Assembly: GCF_004519405.1 (NCBI RefSeq)
Contig: NZ_SGWI01000005.1
Location: 1 to 64,000 of the forward strand
Direction: 5' to 3'
Length of the DNA stretch: 64,000 bases
Origin: Pseudomonas sp. BCA17
GTDB taxonomy: Bacteria; Pseudomonadota; Gammaproteobacteria; Pseudomonadales; Pseudomonadaceae
Positions 9,975-17,923 of the stretch are shown here, piece after piece; positions within the stretch are counted from its first letter, which is position 1, and each line of letters starts with the position of its first letter. The notes beneath the pieces are model-generated. The model saw only the letters and a program-made list of their open reading frames with translations. It did not search any database and had not been told where the DNA came from. Both the position numbers and the translations under genes were made by a program.

Positions 9975-11233
9975 CCTCTGTTAAAGCGCGACCAACGCTG
10001 CGTTCCGTCATCGGCCGTGGGCACCTGATCCTGGCGTTGGTGGCGGTGACCCTGGCCAGTGTGTCCCTGACCCTGCTCGGGGTGCTGGCACTGCGGGTGT
10101 ACGCCGAGCACAACCTGCACCTGATCGCCCGTTCCATCAACTACACCGTGGAAGCGGCGGTGGTGTTCAACGACAGTGCCGCCGCCACCGAAGCCCTCAG
10201 CCTGATCGCTTCCACCGAAGAGGTGGCCCAGGCTGAAGTCTTCGATGCCAATGGCAAGTTATTGGCGCAATGGGTACGCCCGGAAACAGGCATGCTGTCG
10301 CAGATTGAACTGGTACTGGCGCACACCCTGCTCGAACAACCCATCAGCCAGCCGGTCCTGCACCAGGGGCGAACCGTCGGCAGCATTCATGTGGTCGGCC
10401 ACGGCGGCAGCCTGCTGCGCTTTTTGCTCAGCGGCCTGGCCGGCATTCTGATTTGTACCGCCCTCAGCGCCTGGGTAGCACTCTACTTGGCGCGACGCTT
10501 GTTACAGGGCATCACCCAACCGCTGCAAAGCCTTGCCGCCGTGGCCCACGCCGCCCGCAGCGAGCGCGATTTCGACCGCCGTGTGCCACCGGCGCAGATC
10601 GCCGAGCTCGACAGCCTGGGCGCCGACTTCAACGCCCTGCTCGGCGAGATGGAAGCGTGGCAGAACCACCTGCAAAGCGAAAACGAAACCCTTGCCCACC
10701 AGGCCAGCCATGACAGCCTGACCGGCCTGCCCAACCGGGCTTTCTTCGAAGGCCGCCTTATCCGTGCCCTACGCAGCGCTGCCAAGGTCAATGAGCGTGT
10801 AGCGGTGTTGTTTCTCGACAGTGACCGCTTCAAAGACATCAACGACAACTTTGGCCATGCCGCCGGCGATGCCGTGCTTGTGGCCGTCGCCGAGCGTGTG
10901 CGCGCGCAATTACGTGAGGATGACTTGGTGGCGCGCCTGGGCGGCGATGAGTTCGCGATCTTGCTGGCACCCTTGCATAAGGCCGAAGACGCCCAGCGCA
11001 TTGCCGACAAGATCACCGCCAGCATGGACGTACCGATCCCGCTGCCGGGCGATACCCAGGTGGTGACTTCCCTCAGTATCGGCATTGCCATTTACCCCGA
11101 GCATGGTGCCACTCCGGGCACCTTGCTCAATGCCGCCGACGCGGCGATGTACCAGGCCAAACGTTTGTCGTCGGGCGGCCAGCAAGCGGCGGAGCCGGAG
11201 AGCCCCGTCGTCAACGTTCAACACAGGAGTTGA
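9971..11233 (+). CDS. yfiN: YfiN/TpbB-type membrane diguanylate cyclase
   Basis: YfiN makes c-di-GMP. The product has 420 residues: a first membrane segment about residues 17-38, a periplasmic CHASE8-like domain, a second membrane segment about 150-175, a HAMP linker, and a GGDEF domain from about 250. The active-site GGDEF is at residues 324-328. An inhibitory I-site (REDD) sits exactly five residues before it, so product feedback inhibition is expected. Its start overlaps the yfiR stop (ATGA), and yfiB follows after four bases, giving the classic yfiR-yfiN-yfiB order. Confidence 0.95.
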   Translation: MTSVKARPTLRSVIGRGHLILALVAVTLASVSLTLLGVLALRVYAEHNLHLIARSINYTVEAAVVFNDSAAATEALSLIASTEEVAQAEVFDANGKLLAQWVRPETGMLSQIELVLAHTLLEQPISQPVLHQGRTVGSIHVVGHGGSLLRFLLSGLAGILICTALSAWVALYLARRLLQGITQPLQSLAAVAHAARSERDFDRRVPPAQIAELDSLGADFNALLGEMEAWQNHLQSENETLAHQASHDSLTGLPNRAFFEGRLIRALRSAAKVNERVAVLFLDSDRFKDINDNFGHAAGDAVLVAVAERVRAQLREDDLVARLGGDEFAILLAPLHKAEDAQRIADKITASMDVPIPLPGDTQVVTSLSIGIAIYPEHGATPGTLLNAADAAMYQAKRLSSGGQQAAEPESPVVNVQHRS

Positions 11234-11237
11234 TCCC

Positions 11238-11729
11238 TTGTTCTCTAATGCGCGCATTCTGTTTATCACTTTACTGGTGGCCTTTTTAGCCCTCGGCGGC
11301 TGCCAGACGGCGCCACCCAAAGGCCTGAGCCCGGCACAAATCGCTGTGCTTAAACAGCAGGGTTTTGAGCTGACGGACGAAGGCTGGGCGTTCGGCCTGT
11401 CGGGCAAAGTGCTGTTCGGCAGCGACGTCGAAAGCCTCAACAAAGCCAGTACCGACATCGTCGAACGCATCGGTAAGGCCCTGGTGGGCGCGGGAATTAA
11501 CCGTGTACGCGTAGACGGTCACACCGACGCCTCGGGCAAGGAACCTTACAACCAGCAGCTGTCCCTGCGCCGCGCCAAAAGCGTGGGCAAAGTGCTGACG
11601 GGCGTAGGTATGAAGGAAGAAAATATCCAGCTGCGCGGCCTGGGCAGCAGCGAGCCGGTAGCGCCGAACGACACGGTAGCGGGACGTACCGAGAATCGGC
11701 GGGTGTCGATTGTGGTGATCGCGGACTGA
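11238..11729 (+). CDS. yfiB: YfiB-type OmpA-domain lipoprotein (TTG start)
   Basis: YfiB is an outer-membrane, peptidoglycan-binding lipoprotein that sequesters YfiR under envelope stress and so releases YfiN. The best start is TTG at 11238, eight or so bases after CAGGAG and four bases after the yfiN stop; no ATG lies near it. From there the 163-residue protein has a lipoprotein signal with lipobox LGGC. An OmpA-like domain follows (VRVDGHTDASG, LSLRRAKSV, NRRVSIVV) that fits peptidoglycan binding. The start is inferred from the signal sequence and the ribosome binding site. Confidence 0.9.
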   Translation: MFSNARILFITLLVAFLALGGCQTAPPKGLSPAQIAVLKQQGFELTDEGWAFGLSGKVLFGSDVESLNKASTDIVERIGKALVGAGINRVRVDGHTDASGKEPYNQQLSLRRAKSVGKVLTGVGMKEENIQLRGLGSSEPVAPNDTVAGRTENRRVSIVVIAD

Positions 11730-11769
11730 GCGTCTTCACCCGTTTCAATCTGACATGCGAACAATATGA

Positions 11770-11840
11770 AGAAGGGGCTTGCCTCGATGGCAGTGGATCA
11801 ATTTGTAGCTGATCCACCGTAACCGGGAGCAAGCCCCTCT
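11770..11840. repeat. REP-like nested palindrome after yfiB
   Basis: An outer inverted repeat (AGGGGCTTGC near 11773 against GCAAGCCCCT ending near 11838) encloses a second perfect stem (GTGGATCA near 11793 with TGATCCAC near 11810). It lies between yfiB and the convergent LysR gene and could act as a transcription terminator on both strands. Its GGGGCTTGC core is shared with other palindromes in this window. Confidence 0.75.
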
Positions 11841-11985
11841 CACATTTGAATCGCAGTGCGCTTGAGGCTGTGTTCGCCTGACGGCCCGCCCGGCGTCGAA
11901 TGGTGATGGCCAGGCTCATGAGGCGTCGCTTTTTCGCAATCGCTGAGCCTGGTTGAAATGGGTGAGCTTGGATAAATGGCCCCCT

Positions 11986-12933
11986 TTAATCCGCGAACTT
12001 TATCTCCCGCGTCTCCCCCATCAACAACCCCTGATTCTGCTCCGTCACCTCCCTGATGTAGTCCCACAACAAGGTAATCCGTTTCAACTTCCTCAGATCC
12101 TCCCGGCAGTACATCCAGAACTGTCGCGTAATCGCAATCTGGTCCCCCAACACCGGCAGCAATCGCGGGTCCTGCGCTGCCAGAAAGCACGGCAATATCG
12201 CCATTGACCGCCCTTGCTGTGCCGCCACGTACTGCGCAATCACGCTGGTGCTGCGCAAACTGGCGCTGGCGCCGGGCACCACGTTGGCCAGGTATAACAG
12301 CTCCGAGCTGAACGCCAAGTCATCCACATAGCTGATAAACGGATGCTCAGCCAGGTCCGTGGCTTTGCTGATCGGCGGGTGTTGGTCGAGGTATTCCTGG
12401 GTTGCGTACAGCTGCAGTTTGTAATCGCACAGTTTGCAGCACACATACGGGCCGTGTTCCGGGCGCTCCAGGGCGATGACGATGTCGGCTTCACGTTTGG
12501 ACAGGCTGATGAAGTGAGGCAGCGGCAGGATATCCACCGAGATCGCCGGGTAGGTATCGACGAAGTGGCTCAACTGCGGGGTGACGAAGAAGCTGCCGAA
12601 ACCTTCGGTGCAACCCATGCGTACATGCCCGGACAGCGCCACGCCGGAGCCGGAAACCTGCTCGCAAGCCATGTGCAGGGTGCTTTCGATGGACTCCGCG
12701 TAGCCCAGCAAACGCTGGCCTTCGGTGGTGAGCACGAAACCGTTGGTCCTGGATTTTTCGAACAGCAGGGTACCGAGCGACACTTCCAGTGAACTGATGC
12801 GCCGCGACACCGTGGTGTAGTCCACCGCCAGGCGCTTGGCGGCCACGCTGGCTTTGCGGGTGCGGGCCACTTCGAGGAAAAACTTCAGGTCATCCCAGTT
12901 CAGGGAGCCCAGCGAGGTGATGTTTTTTTGCAT
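11986..12933 (-). CDS. LysR-family transcriptional regulator, divergent from mmsAB
   Basis: The 315-residue protein starts MQKNITSLGSLNWDDLKFFL and has a winged helix-turn-helix at about residues 14-73 followed by a substrate-binding effector domain. An earlier in-frame ATG at 13014 would add 27 residues with no LysR similarity, so I prefer 12933. It is transcribed away from mmsA with 129 bases between the starts, which suggests it controls mmsAB; the effector is unknown. This differs from the P. aeruginosa arrangement I remember, in which the mmsAB activator MmsR is an AraC-type protein. Confidence 0.88.
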   Translation of the reverse strand: MQKNITSLGSLNWDDLKFFLEVARTRKASVAAKRLAVDYTTVSRRISSLEVSLGTLLFEKSRTNGFVLTTEGQRLLGYAESIESTLHMACEQVSGSGVALSGHVRMGCTEGFGSFFVTPQLSHFVDTYPAISVDILPLPHFISLSKREADIVIALERPEHGPYVCCKLCDYKLQLYATQEYLDQHPPISKATDLAEHPFISYVDDLAFSSELLYLANVVPGASASLRSTSVIAQYVAAQQGRSMAILPCFLAAQDPRLLPVLGDQIAITRQFWMYCREDLRKLKRITLLWDYIREVTEQNQGLLMGETREIKFAD

Positions 12934-13062
12934 GTTGGTCCGGCTTTTATGTGCGTTCTTATTAGAGATTTGCACATCTATACTCCAAAAACAGTCCGAA
13001 CGCCTCATTTCCAAGGCGATTCACGCGCCTTGTCTCTGCATAACTACAAGATTGGAGACCAC

Positions 13063-14580
13063 ATGAACGCTTCCGCCGATATTTCCGTGCAACAGGTCAA
13101 ATTGCTGATCAATGGTGAGTGGGTCGAGTCCGAGACCACCCAGTGGCAAGACATCGTCAACCCGGCCACACAGCAAGTGCTGGCCAAAGTCCCGTTCGCC
13201 ACCGCTGATGAAGTCAATGCAGCCATCGACGCCGCCCACCGCGCCTTCCAGACCTGGAAGCTGACGCCGATCGGCGCACGCATGCGCATCATGCTCAAGC
13301 TGCAAGCACTGATCCGCGAACATTCCAAGCGCATCGCCGTGGTGCTCAGCGCCGAGCAGGGCAAGACCATTGCCGATGCCGAGGGCGATATTTTCCGTGG
13401 TCTGGAAGTGGTTGAGCACGCGTGCTCCATCGGCACTTTGCAGATGGGCGAATTCGCTGAAAACGTCGCCGGTGGCGTCGATACCTACACCCTGCGCCAA
13501 CCGATCGGCGTATGTGCGGGCATCACCCCCTTCAACTTCCCGGCGATGATCCCGCTGTGGATGTTCCCGATGGCGATCGCCTGCGGTAACACTTTCGTAC
13601 TCAAGCCGTCCGAGCAGGACCCGCTGTCGACCATGCTGCTGGTGGAGCTGGCGTTGGAAGCCGGTGTACCGGCCGGTGTGCTCAACGTGGTACACGGCGG
13701 TAAAGATGTGGTGGATTCGCTGTGCACTCATAAAGACATCAAGGCCGTGTCCTTCGTCGGGTCGACCGCTGTGGGCACTCATGTGTACGACCTGGCGGGC
13801 AAACACGGCAAGCGCGTGCAGTCGATGATGGGCGCCAAGAACCACGCCGTGGTGCTGCCGGATGCCAACCGCGAACACACGCTTAATGCGTTGGTGGGAG
13901 CCGGTTTCGGCGCGGCGGGCCAGCGTTGCATGGCTACTTCGGTGGTGGTGCTGGTAGGGGCGTCCAAGCAATGGCTGCCGGATCTCAAGGCGCTGGCGCA
14001 AAAGCTCAAGGTCAATGCCGGCAGCGAGGCGGGCACCGATGTGGGCCCGGTGATTTCCAAGCGTGCCAAGGCGCGCATCCTGGAACTGATCGAAAGTGGC
14101 GTGAAAGAAGGTGCCAAGCTGGAGCTGGACGGTCGGGACATCCAGGTGCCGGGCTTCGAGCAAGGCAACTTCGTTGGCCCGACCCTGTTCTCGGGCGTGA
14201 CCACCGATATGCAGATCTACACCCAGGAAATTTTCGGCCCGGTGCTGGTGGTGATCGAAGTCGCAACCCTCGATGAAGCGATCGCACTGGTCAACGCCAA
14301 CCCGTTCGGCAATGGCACCGGCCTGTTTACCCAGAGCGGTGCGGCCGCGCGTAAATTCCAGAGCGAAATCGACGTGGGCCAGGTCGGCATCAACATCCCG
14401 ATCCCGGTGCCGGTGCCGTTCTTCAGCTTCACCGGTTCCCGCGGTTCCAAGCTCGGCGACCTGGGCCCGTACGGCAAGCAAGTGGTGCAGTTCTACACCC
14501 AGACCAAAACCGTGACGAGCCGCTGGTTCGACGATGACACGGTCAACGATGGCGTCAACACCACCATCAACCTGCGCTGA
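13063..14580 (+). CDS. mmsA: CoA-acylating methylmalonate-semialdehyde dehydrogenase
   Basis: MmsA converts (methyl)malonate semialdehyde to propionyl- or acetyl-CoA with NAD and CoA, the last step of valine catabolism, and also serves inositol breakdown. The 505-residue protein has the aldehyde dehydrogenase fold. The catalytic Cys is in GQRCMATS (about residue 287), and other family motifs are GITPFNFPAMIPLWM and EIFGPVL. Start: ATG 13063 behind TTGGAGACC. An in-frame start at 12928 would overlap the LysR promoter region. mmsB follows after 15 bases. Confidence 0.96.
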   Translation: MNASADISVQQVKLLINGEWVESETTQWQDIVNPATQQVLAKVPFATADEVNAAIDAAHRAFQTWKLTPIGARMRIMLKLQALIREHSKRIAVVLSAEQGKTIADAEGDIFRGLEVVEHACSIGTLQMGEFAENVAGGVDTYTLRQPIGVCAGITPFNFPAMIPLWMFPMAIACGNTFVLKPSEQDPLSTMLLVELALEAGVPAGVLNVVHGGKDVVDSLCTHKDIKAVSFVGSTAVGTHVYDLAGKHGKRVQSMMGAKNHAVVLPDANREHTLNALVGAGFGAAGQRCMATSVVVLVGASKQWLPDLKALAQKLKVNAGSEAGTDVGPVISKRAKARILELIESGVKEGAKLELDGRDIQVPGFEQGNFVGPTLFSGVTTDMQIYTQEIFGPVLVVIEVATLDEAIALVNANPFGNGTGLFTQSGAAARKFQSEIDVGQVGINIPIPVPVPFFSFTGSRGSKLGDLGPYGKQVVQFYTQTKTVTSRWFDDDTVNDGVNTTINLR

Positions 14581-14595
14581 TTCCGGGAGACGACC

Positions 14596-15483
14596 ATGAA
14601 GATTGCATTTATCGGCCTGGGCAACATGGGCGCGCCGATGGCCCGCAACCTGATCAAGGCCGGCCACGCGCTGAACCTGTTCGACCTGAACCAGGCGGTC
14701 CTCAAGGAATTGGCCGAACTGGGTGGCACCATCAGCGATTCACCGCGTGATGCGGCTAACGGCGCTGAGCTGGTTATTACCATGCTGCCGGCGGCGGCTC
14801 ATGTGCGTAGCGTTTGGCTGAATGAAGACGGCGTGCTGGCCGGTATCGGCAAAGGCGTACCGGCAGTGGACTGCAGCACCATCGACCCGCAGACCATCCG
14901 TGATGTAGCGGCTGCGGCGTCGAAGCAAGGTGTAGCCGTCGCCGACGCCCCAGTCTCGGGCGGCACCGGTGGCGCCAGTGCTGGCACCCTGACGTTTATG
15001 GTGGGGGCCACCCCGCAATTGTTCGCCACCCTGCAACCGGTACTGGCGCAGATGGGTCGTAACATCGTGCATTGCGGTGACGTCGGCACCGGCCAGATCG
15101 CCAAGATCTGCAACAACCTGCTGCTGGGCATCAGCATGGTCGGCGTCAGCGAAGCCATGGCGCTGGGTGATGCGTTGGGCATCGACACCCAGGTGCTGGC
15201 GGGAATCATCAATAGCTCCACCGGACGCTGCTGGAGTTCCGACACCTACAACCCATGGCCGGGCGTGATCGAAACCGCGCCGTCGTCCCGTGGCTACACC
15301 GGTGGATTTGGTGCCGACCTGATGCTCAAGGATCTGGGCCTGGCCACCGAAGCCGCGCGCCAGGCGAAGCAACCTGTGATCCTGGGCGCCGTGGCCCAGC
15401 AGTTGTATCAATCGATGAGCCAGCGCGGCGAAGGTGGCAAGGATTTCTCGGCGATCATCAACAGCTATCGCAAGCCCGAATAA
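14596..15483 (+). CDS. mmsB: 3-hydroxyisobutyrate dehydrogenase
   Basis: MmsB oxidises 3-hydroxyisobutyrate to methylmalonate semialdehyde with NAD, feeding MmsA. The 295-residue protein opens with a Rossmann dinucleotide site (IAFIGLGNMGAPMARNL). It carries the family substrate signature DAPVSGGTGGAS near residue 118 and the catalytic Lys region GQIAKICNNLLLG near 168. The ribosome binding site CGGGAGACG precedes the ATG. It forms a two-gene operon with mmsA. Confidence 0.96.
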   Translation: MKIAFIGLGNMGAPMARNLIKAGHALNLFDLNQAVLKELAELGGTISDSPRDAANGAELVITMLPAAAHVRSVWLNEDGVLAGIGKGVPAVDCSTIDPQTIRDVAAAASKQGVAVADAPVSGGTGGASAGTLTFMVGATPQLFATLQPVLAQMGRNIVHCGDVGTGQIAKICNNLLLGISMVGVSEAMALGDALGIDTQVLAGIINSSTGRCWSSDTYNPWPGVIETAPSSRGYTGGFGADLMLKDLGLATEAARQAKQPVILGAVAQQLYQSMSQRGEGGKDFSAIINSYRKPE

Positions 15484-15484
15484 A

Positions 15485-15583
15485 CACTGTGGCGAGGGAG
15501 CTTGCTCCCGCTGGACTGCGTAGCCGTCCCATCTTTGGGACCGCCTAGCGCTCCAGTGGGAGCAAGCTCCCTTGCCACACCGT
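15485..15583. repeat. REPIN between mmsB and the cupin gene
   Basis: Two inverted REP arms (15488-15509 and 15558-15579) share GCGAGGGAGCTTGCTCCC-type sequence and enclose a short variable centre. They lie between two convergent genes and probably form a long hairpin. The arms match those inside the two mobile-type elements at 17.7 and 22.4 kb, but the IS4-like outer repeats of those elements are absent here. Confidence 0.85.
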
Positions 15584-15591
15584 GTTAAAGC

Positions 15592-15936
15592 TCAAGCAAA
15601 CACAAAATACTTACGCACTGTCTCCACCACTTCCCACGTCCCCTTCATCCCCGGCTCTACCACGAAGATATCCCCAGCCCGCAGGTGAATCGGCTCCATG
15701 CCTTCCGGGGTGATCACGCAGTAGCCTTCCTGAAAGTGGCAGTATTCCCACTTCACGTACTCCACGTACCACTTGCCCGGAGTGCAGATCCAGGTGCCCA
15801 TGATCTTGCTGCCGTCCTCGCTGGTGTAGGCGTTGAGGTTGACGGTGTGCGGGTCGCCTTCGAGTTTTTCCCATTTGCACGCGTCCAGGACCGGCAAGGG
15901 ATGGGTGTCGCGCAGAACGGTGATGGGCTTGGACAT
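15592..15936 (-). CDS. Small cupin protein (Cupin_3/DUF861-like)
   Basis: The 114-residue protein starts MSKPITVLRD; an in-frame upstream start at 16119 adds a 61-residue extension without visible domain character. The core has a single cupin barrel, with TPGKWYVEYVKWEYCHFQEG followed by ITPEGMEPIHLRAGDIFVVEPG, as in the (S)-ureidoglycine aminohydrolase-like Cupin_3 family. Potential metal ligands are sparse (one His in each motif). It is divergent from kynB, but no role in kynurenine metabolism can be inferred from sequence alone. Confidence 0.8.
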   Translation of the reverse strand: MSKPITVLRDTHPLPVLDACKWEKLEGDPHTVNLNAYTSEDGSKIMGTWICTPGKWYVEYVKWEYCHFQEGYCVITPEGMEPIHLRAGDIFVVEPGMKGTWEVVETVRKYFVFA

Positions 15937-16175
15937 GATGACTCCGAGGCAAGGAATGGAAAGATCCACCCTAAGGCCTTGGGCGTCGCGCCAGTGGTCT
16001 GAACTCGACATCGGGATGCCCAGAAGCGCAGGCGTGTTTATTTGATATATCCCAGCGTCAATCGGCCATTTCCTCGCAGTAAGTGCGAAAGATTTCCGGC
16101 CTTGCGCCAGAATTCGCAAGAAAATTCGCAGCAGGCCCTCGTATCATTCACCCCATAACGAGTGAGAGCCCTGCA

Positions 16176-16826
16176 ATGAACCCAATAAAAACGTGGTGGG
16201 ATATCAGCCCGCCCTTGAGCACGGCGACCCCGACCTGGCCGGGCGACACGCTGTTCCAGGAAGAGCGCGTATGGCAGTTCGGCCCGGAGTGCCCGGTGAA
16301 TGTGGGACGCGTGACCTTTTCGCCGCACACCGGCGCCCATGTGGATGCACCGCTGCACTACAGCGCGGATGGCGCGCCGATTGGCGAGGTGTCGCTGGAG
16401 GTGTACATGGGGCCGTGCCGTGTTTTGCATTGCCTGGGCAGCGGCGCGCTGGTGCTGCCGCATCAGTTGGACGGTCGTGTGGATAACTTGCCGGAGCGCG
16501 TGCTGCTGCGCACTTATCCACAAGCGCCCCTGACCGAGTGGGATTCGGACTTCACCGCCATTGCCCCGCAGACCATCGAGTTGCTGGCCAGTCTGGGTGT
16601 GCGCCTGATCGGTATCGACACCCCGTCCCTGGACCCGCAACAGTCCAAGACCATGGATTCCCATAACGCCGTGGCCCGCCATGGCATGGCGATTCTCGAA
16701 GGCATCGTGCTCGATGACGTACCGGAGGGCGACTACGAGTTGATCGCCCTGCCGCTGCGTTTTGCCACCCTCGATGCCAGCCCGGTCCGCGCAATCCTGC
16801 GCCCGCTCAAGGAGCCCACGCGATGA
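16176..16826 (+). CDS. kynB: Kynurenine formamidase
   Basis: KynB hydrolyses N-formylkynurenine to kynurenine and formate, step two of the kynurenine pathway. The 216-residue protein belongs to the cyclase family. The metal-binding motif is seen as SPHTGAHVDAPLHY (about residues 49-62), with DTPSLDPQQSKTMDSHN near 150. The ATG at 16176 is chosen because upstream in-frame sequence lacks family character. It overlaps kynA by ATGA, so the two are translationally coupled. Confidence 0.95.
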   Translation: MNPIKTWWDISPPLSTATPTWPGDTLFQEERVWQFGPECPVNVGRVTFSPHTGAHVDAPLHYSADGAPIGEVSLEVYMGPCRVLHCLGSGALVLPHQLDGRVDNLPERVLLRTYPQAPLTEWDSDFTAIAPQTIELLASLGVRLIGIDTPSLDPQQSKTMDSHNAVARHGMAILEGIVLDDVPEGDYELIALPLRFATLDASPVRAILRPLKEPTR

Positions 16827-17680
16827 GCCAATGCCCGTTCTCTGCTGATTATCAGCCGCCTGAAGAATGGCACAACGCCGAACTGAATTTCTCCGAGTCC
16901 ATGAGCTACGGCGATTACCTGGACCTGGGCAAAGTCCTCAGTGCCCAGCACCCGCTGTCGCCGGACCACAACGAAATGCTCTTTATCATCCAGCACCAGA
17001 CGTCCGAGCTGTGGATGAAACTGATGCTCCACGAACTCAAGGCCGCCCGCGAACACGTGCGCCTGGGTGAACTGCCGCCGGCGTTCAAGATGCTGGCGCG
17101 GGTATCGCGGATCTTTGATCAACTGGTGCACGCCTGGGCGGTGCTGGCGACGATGACGCCGTCGGAGTACAAGGCGATTCGCCCGTTCCTTGGCCAGTCG
17201 TCCGGGTTCCAGTCGTTCCAGTACCGCGAGATCGAATTTATCCTCGGCAATAAAAGCGCCGCGTTGTTGCGACCCCACGCTCATCGGCCGGAGCTGTTGA
17301 ACGAGTTGAAAGTGGCGATTGCCACGCCGTCGCTGTATGACGAGGCGATCAACCTGATGATCAAGGCCGGCCTGGCTATTGATCCGAAACGCGCCGAGCG
17401 CGATCCGACGGCGGCGACGGTGCATGATGAGTCCGTGGAAGCGGCGTGGCGCGAGGTGTATCGCGACCCGAACCGTTATTGGGACCTGTATCAGTTGGCC
17501 GAGAAGTTTATCGACCTGGAGGACTCGTTCCGTCAGTGGCGCTTCCGTCATGTGACCACAGTGGAGCGGATCATCGGTTTTCAGCCGGGCACCGGTGGCA
17601 CGGAAGGGGTGGGGTATTTGCGCAAGATGCTCGACACGGTGCTGTTCCCCGAGTTGTGGCGAGTGCGCTCAACGCTCTAA
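16823..17680 (+). CDS. kynA: Tryptophan 2,3-dioxygenase
   Basis: KynA is the haem-dependent first enzyme of the kynurenine pathway and opens the indole ring of L-tryptophan. The 285-residue product has family features: MSYGDYLDLGKVLSAQHPLS, MLFIIQHQTSELWMKLMLHE, SSGFQSFQYREIEF, and the C-terminal RFRHVTTVERIIGFQPGTGG, which carries the haem-ligand histidine. It overlaps kynB. An IS4-like repeat element lies in its terminator region (see 17704-17874). Confidence 0.96.
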   Translation: MSQCPFSADYQPPEEWHNAELNFSESMSYGDYLDLGKVLSAQHPLSPDHNEMLFIIQHQTSELWMKLMLHELKAAREHVRLGELPPAFKMLARVSRIFDQLVHAWAVLATMTPSEYKAIRPFLGQSSGFQSFQYREIEFILGNKSAALLRPHAHRPELLNELKVAIATPSLYDEAINLMIKAGLAIDPKRAERDPTAATVHDESVEAAWREVYRDPNRYWDLYQLAEKFIDLEDSFRQWRFRHVTTVERIIGFQPGTGGTEGVGYLRKMLDTVLFPELWRVRSTL

Positions 17681-17690
17681 ACAAAAAGCC

Positions 17691-17703
17691 CCGGATGACC
17701 GGG
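17691..17703. repeat. Left 13-bp direct repeat flanking element A
   Basis: CCGGATGACCGGG occurs here and again at 17875-17887, immediately outside the inverted repeats of the element. I read it as a target-site duplication. Confidence 0.8.
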
Positions 17704-17874
17704 TAATGCCAGTCGGTTGAGGATGAGCATAGTCACTGTGGCGAGGGAGCTTGCTCCCGCTGGGCCGCGAAGCGGCCCCAGCTTTGAAAAGACTGGGCCT
17801 GCTACGCAGTCCAACGGGAGCAAGCTCCCTCGCCACAGGTTACTCGTTGTCCGCTCTATCGCTTAACTGACTGG
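17704..17874 (+). mobile_element. IS4-like MITE carrying a REPIN (copy A)
   Basis: This 171-bp non-coding element starts TAATGCCAGTCGGTTGAG and ends CTTAACTGACTGG, imperfect terminal inverted repeats. As I remember it, the end of E. coli IS4 is TAATGCCGATCAGTTAAG, and that family duplicates 11-13 bp of target. Inside are REPIN arms at 17737-17758 and 17816-17837 around two small palindromes. Reverse-complemented copy B at 22.4 kb aligns along the whole length, including CGCCACAGGTTACT next to the right arm. No transposase gene is present, so mobilisation would be in trans. Confidence 0.75.
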
Positions 17875-17887
17875 CCGGATGACCGGG
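17875..17887. repeat. Right 13-bp direct repeat flanking element A
   Basis: Exact second copy of 17691-17703, directly outside the right end of the element. Confidence 0.8.
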
Positions 17888-17923
17888 GCTTTTTGTTGGC
17901 GGAACACTTCCTTTGCAGGGGAT

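Larger units (their letters stand above)
17683..17894. terminator. Bidirectional terminator split by an inserted element
   Basis: The left half 17683-17694 (AAAAAGCCCCGG) and right half 17883-17894 (CCGGGGCTTTTT) are perfect 12-base complements now 188 bases apart. Removing the element and one copy of the flanking 13-bp direct repeat restores an uninterrupted hairpin with an ATGA loop and poly-T on both strands, placed exactly between the convergent genes kynA and the permease. Each half still has a small CCGG-ATGA-CCGG stem. Confidence 0.8.
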
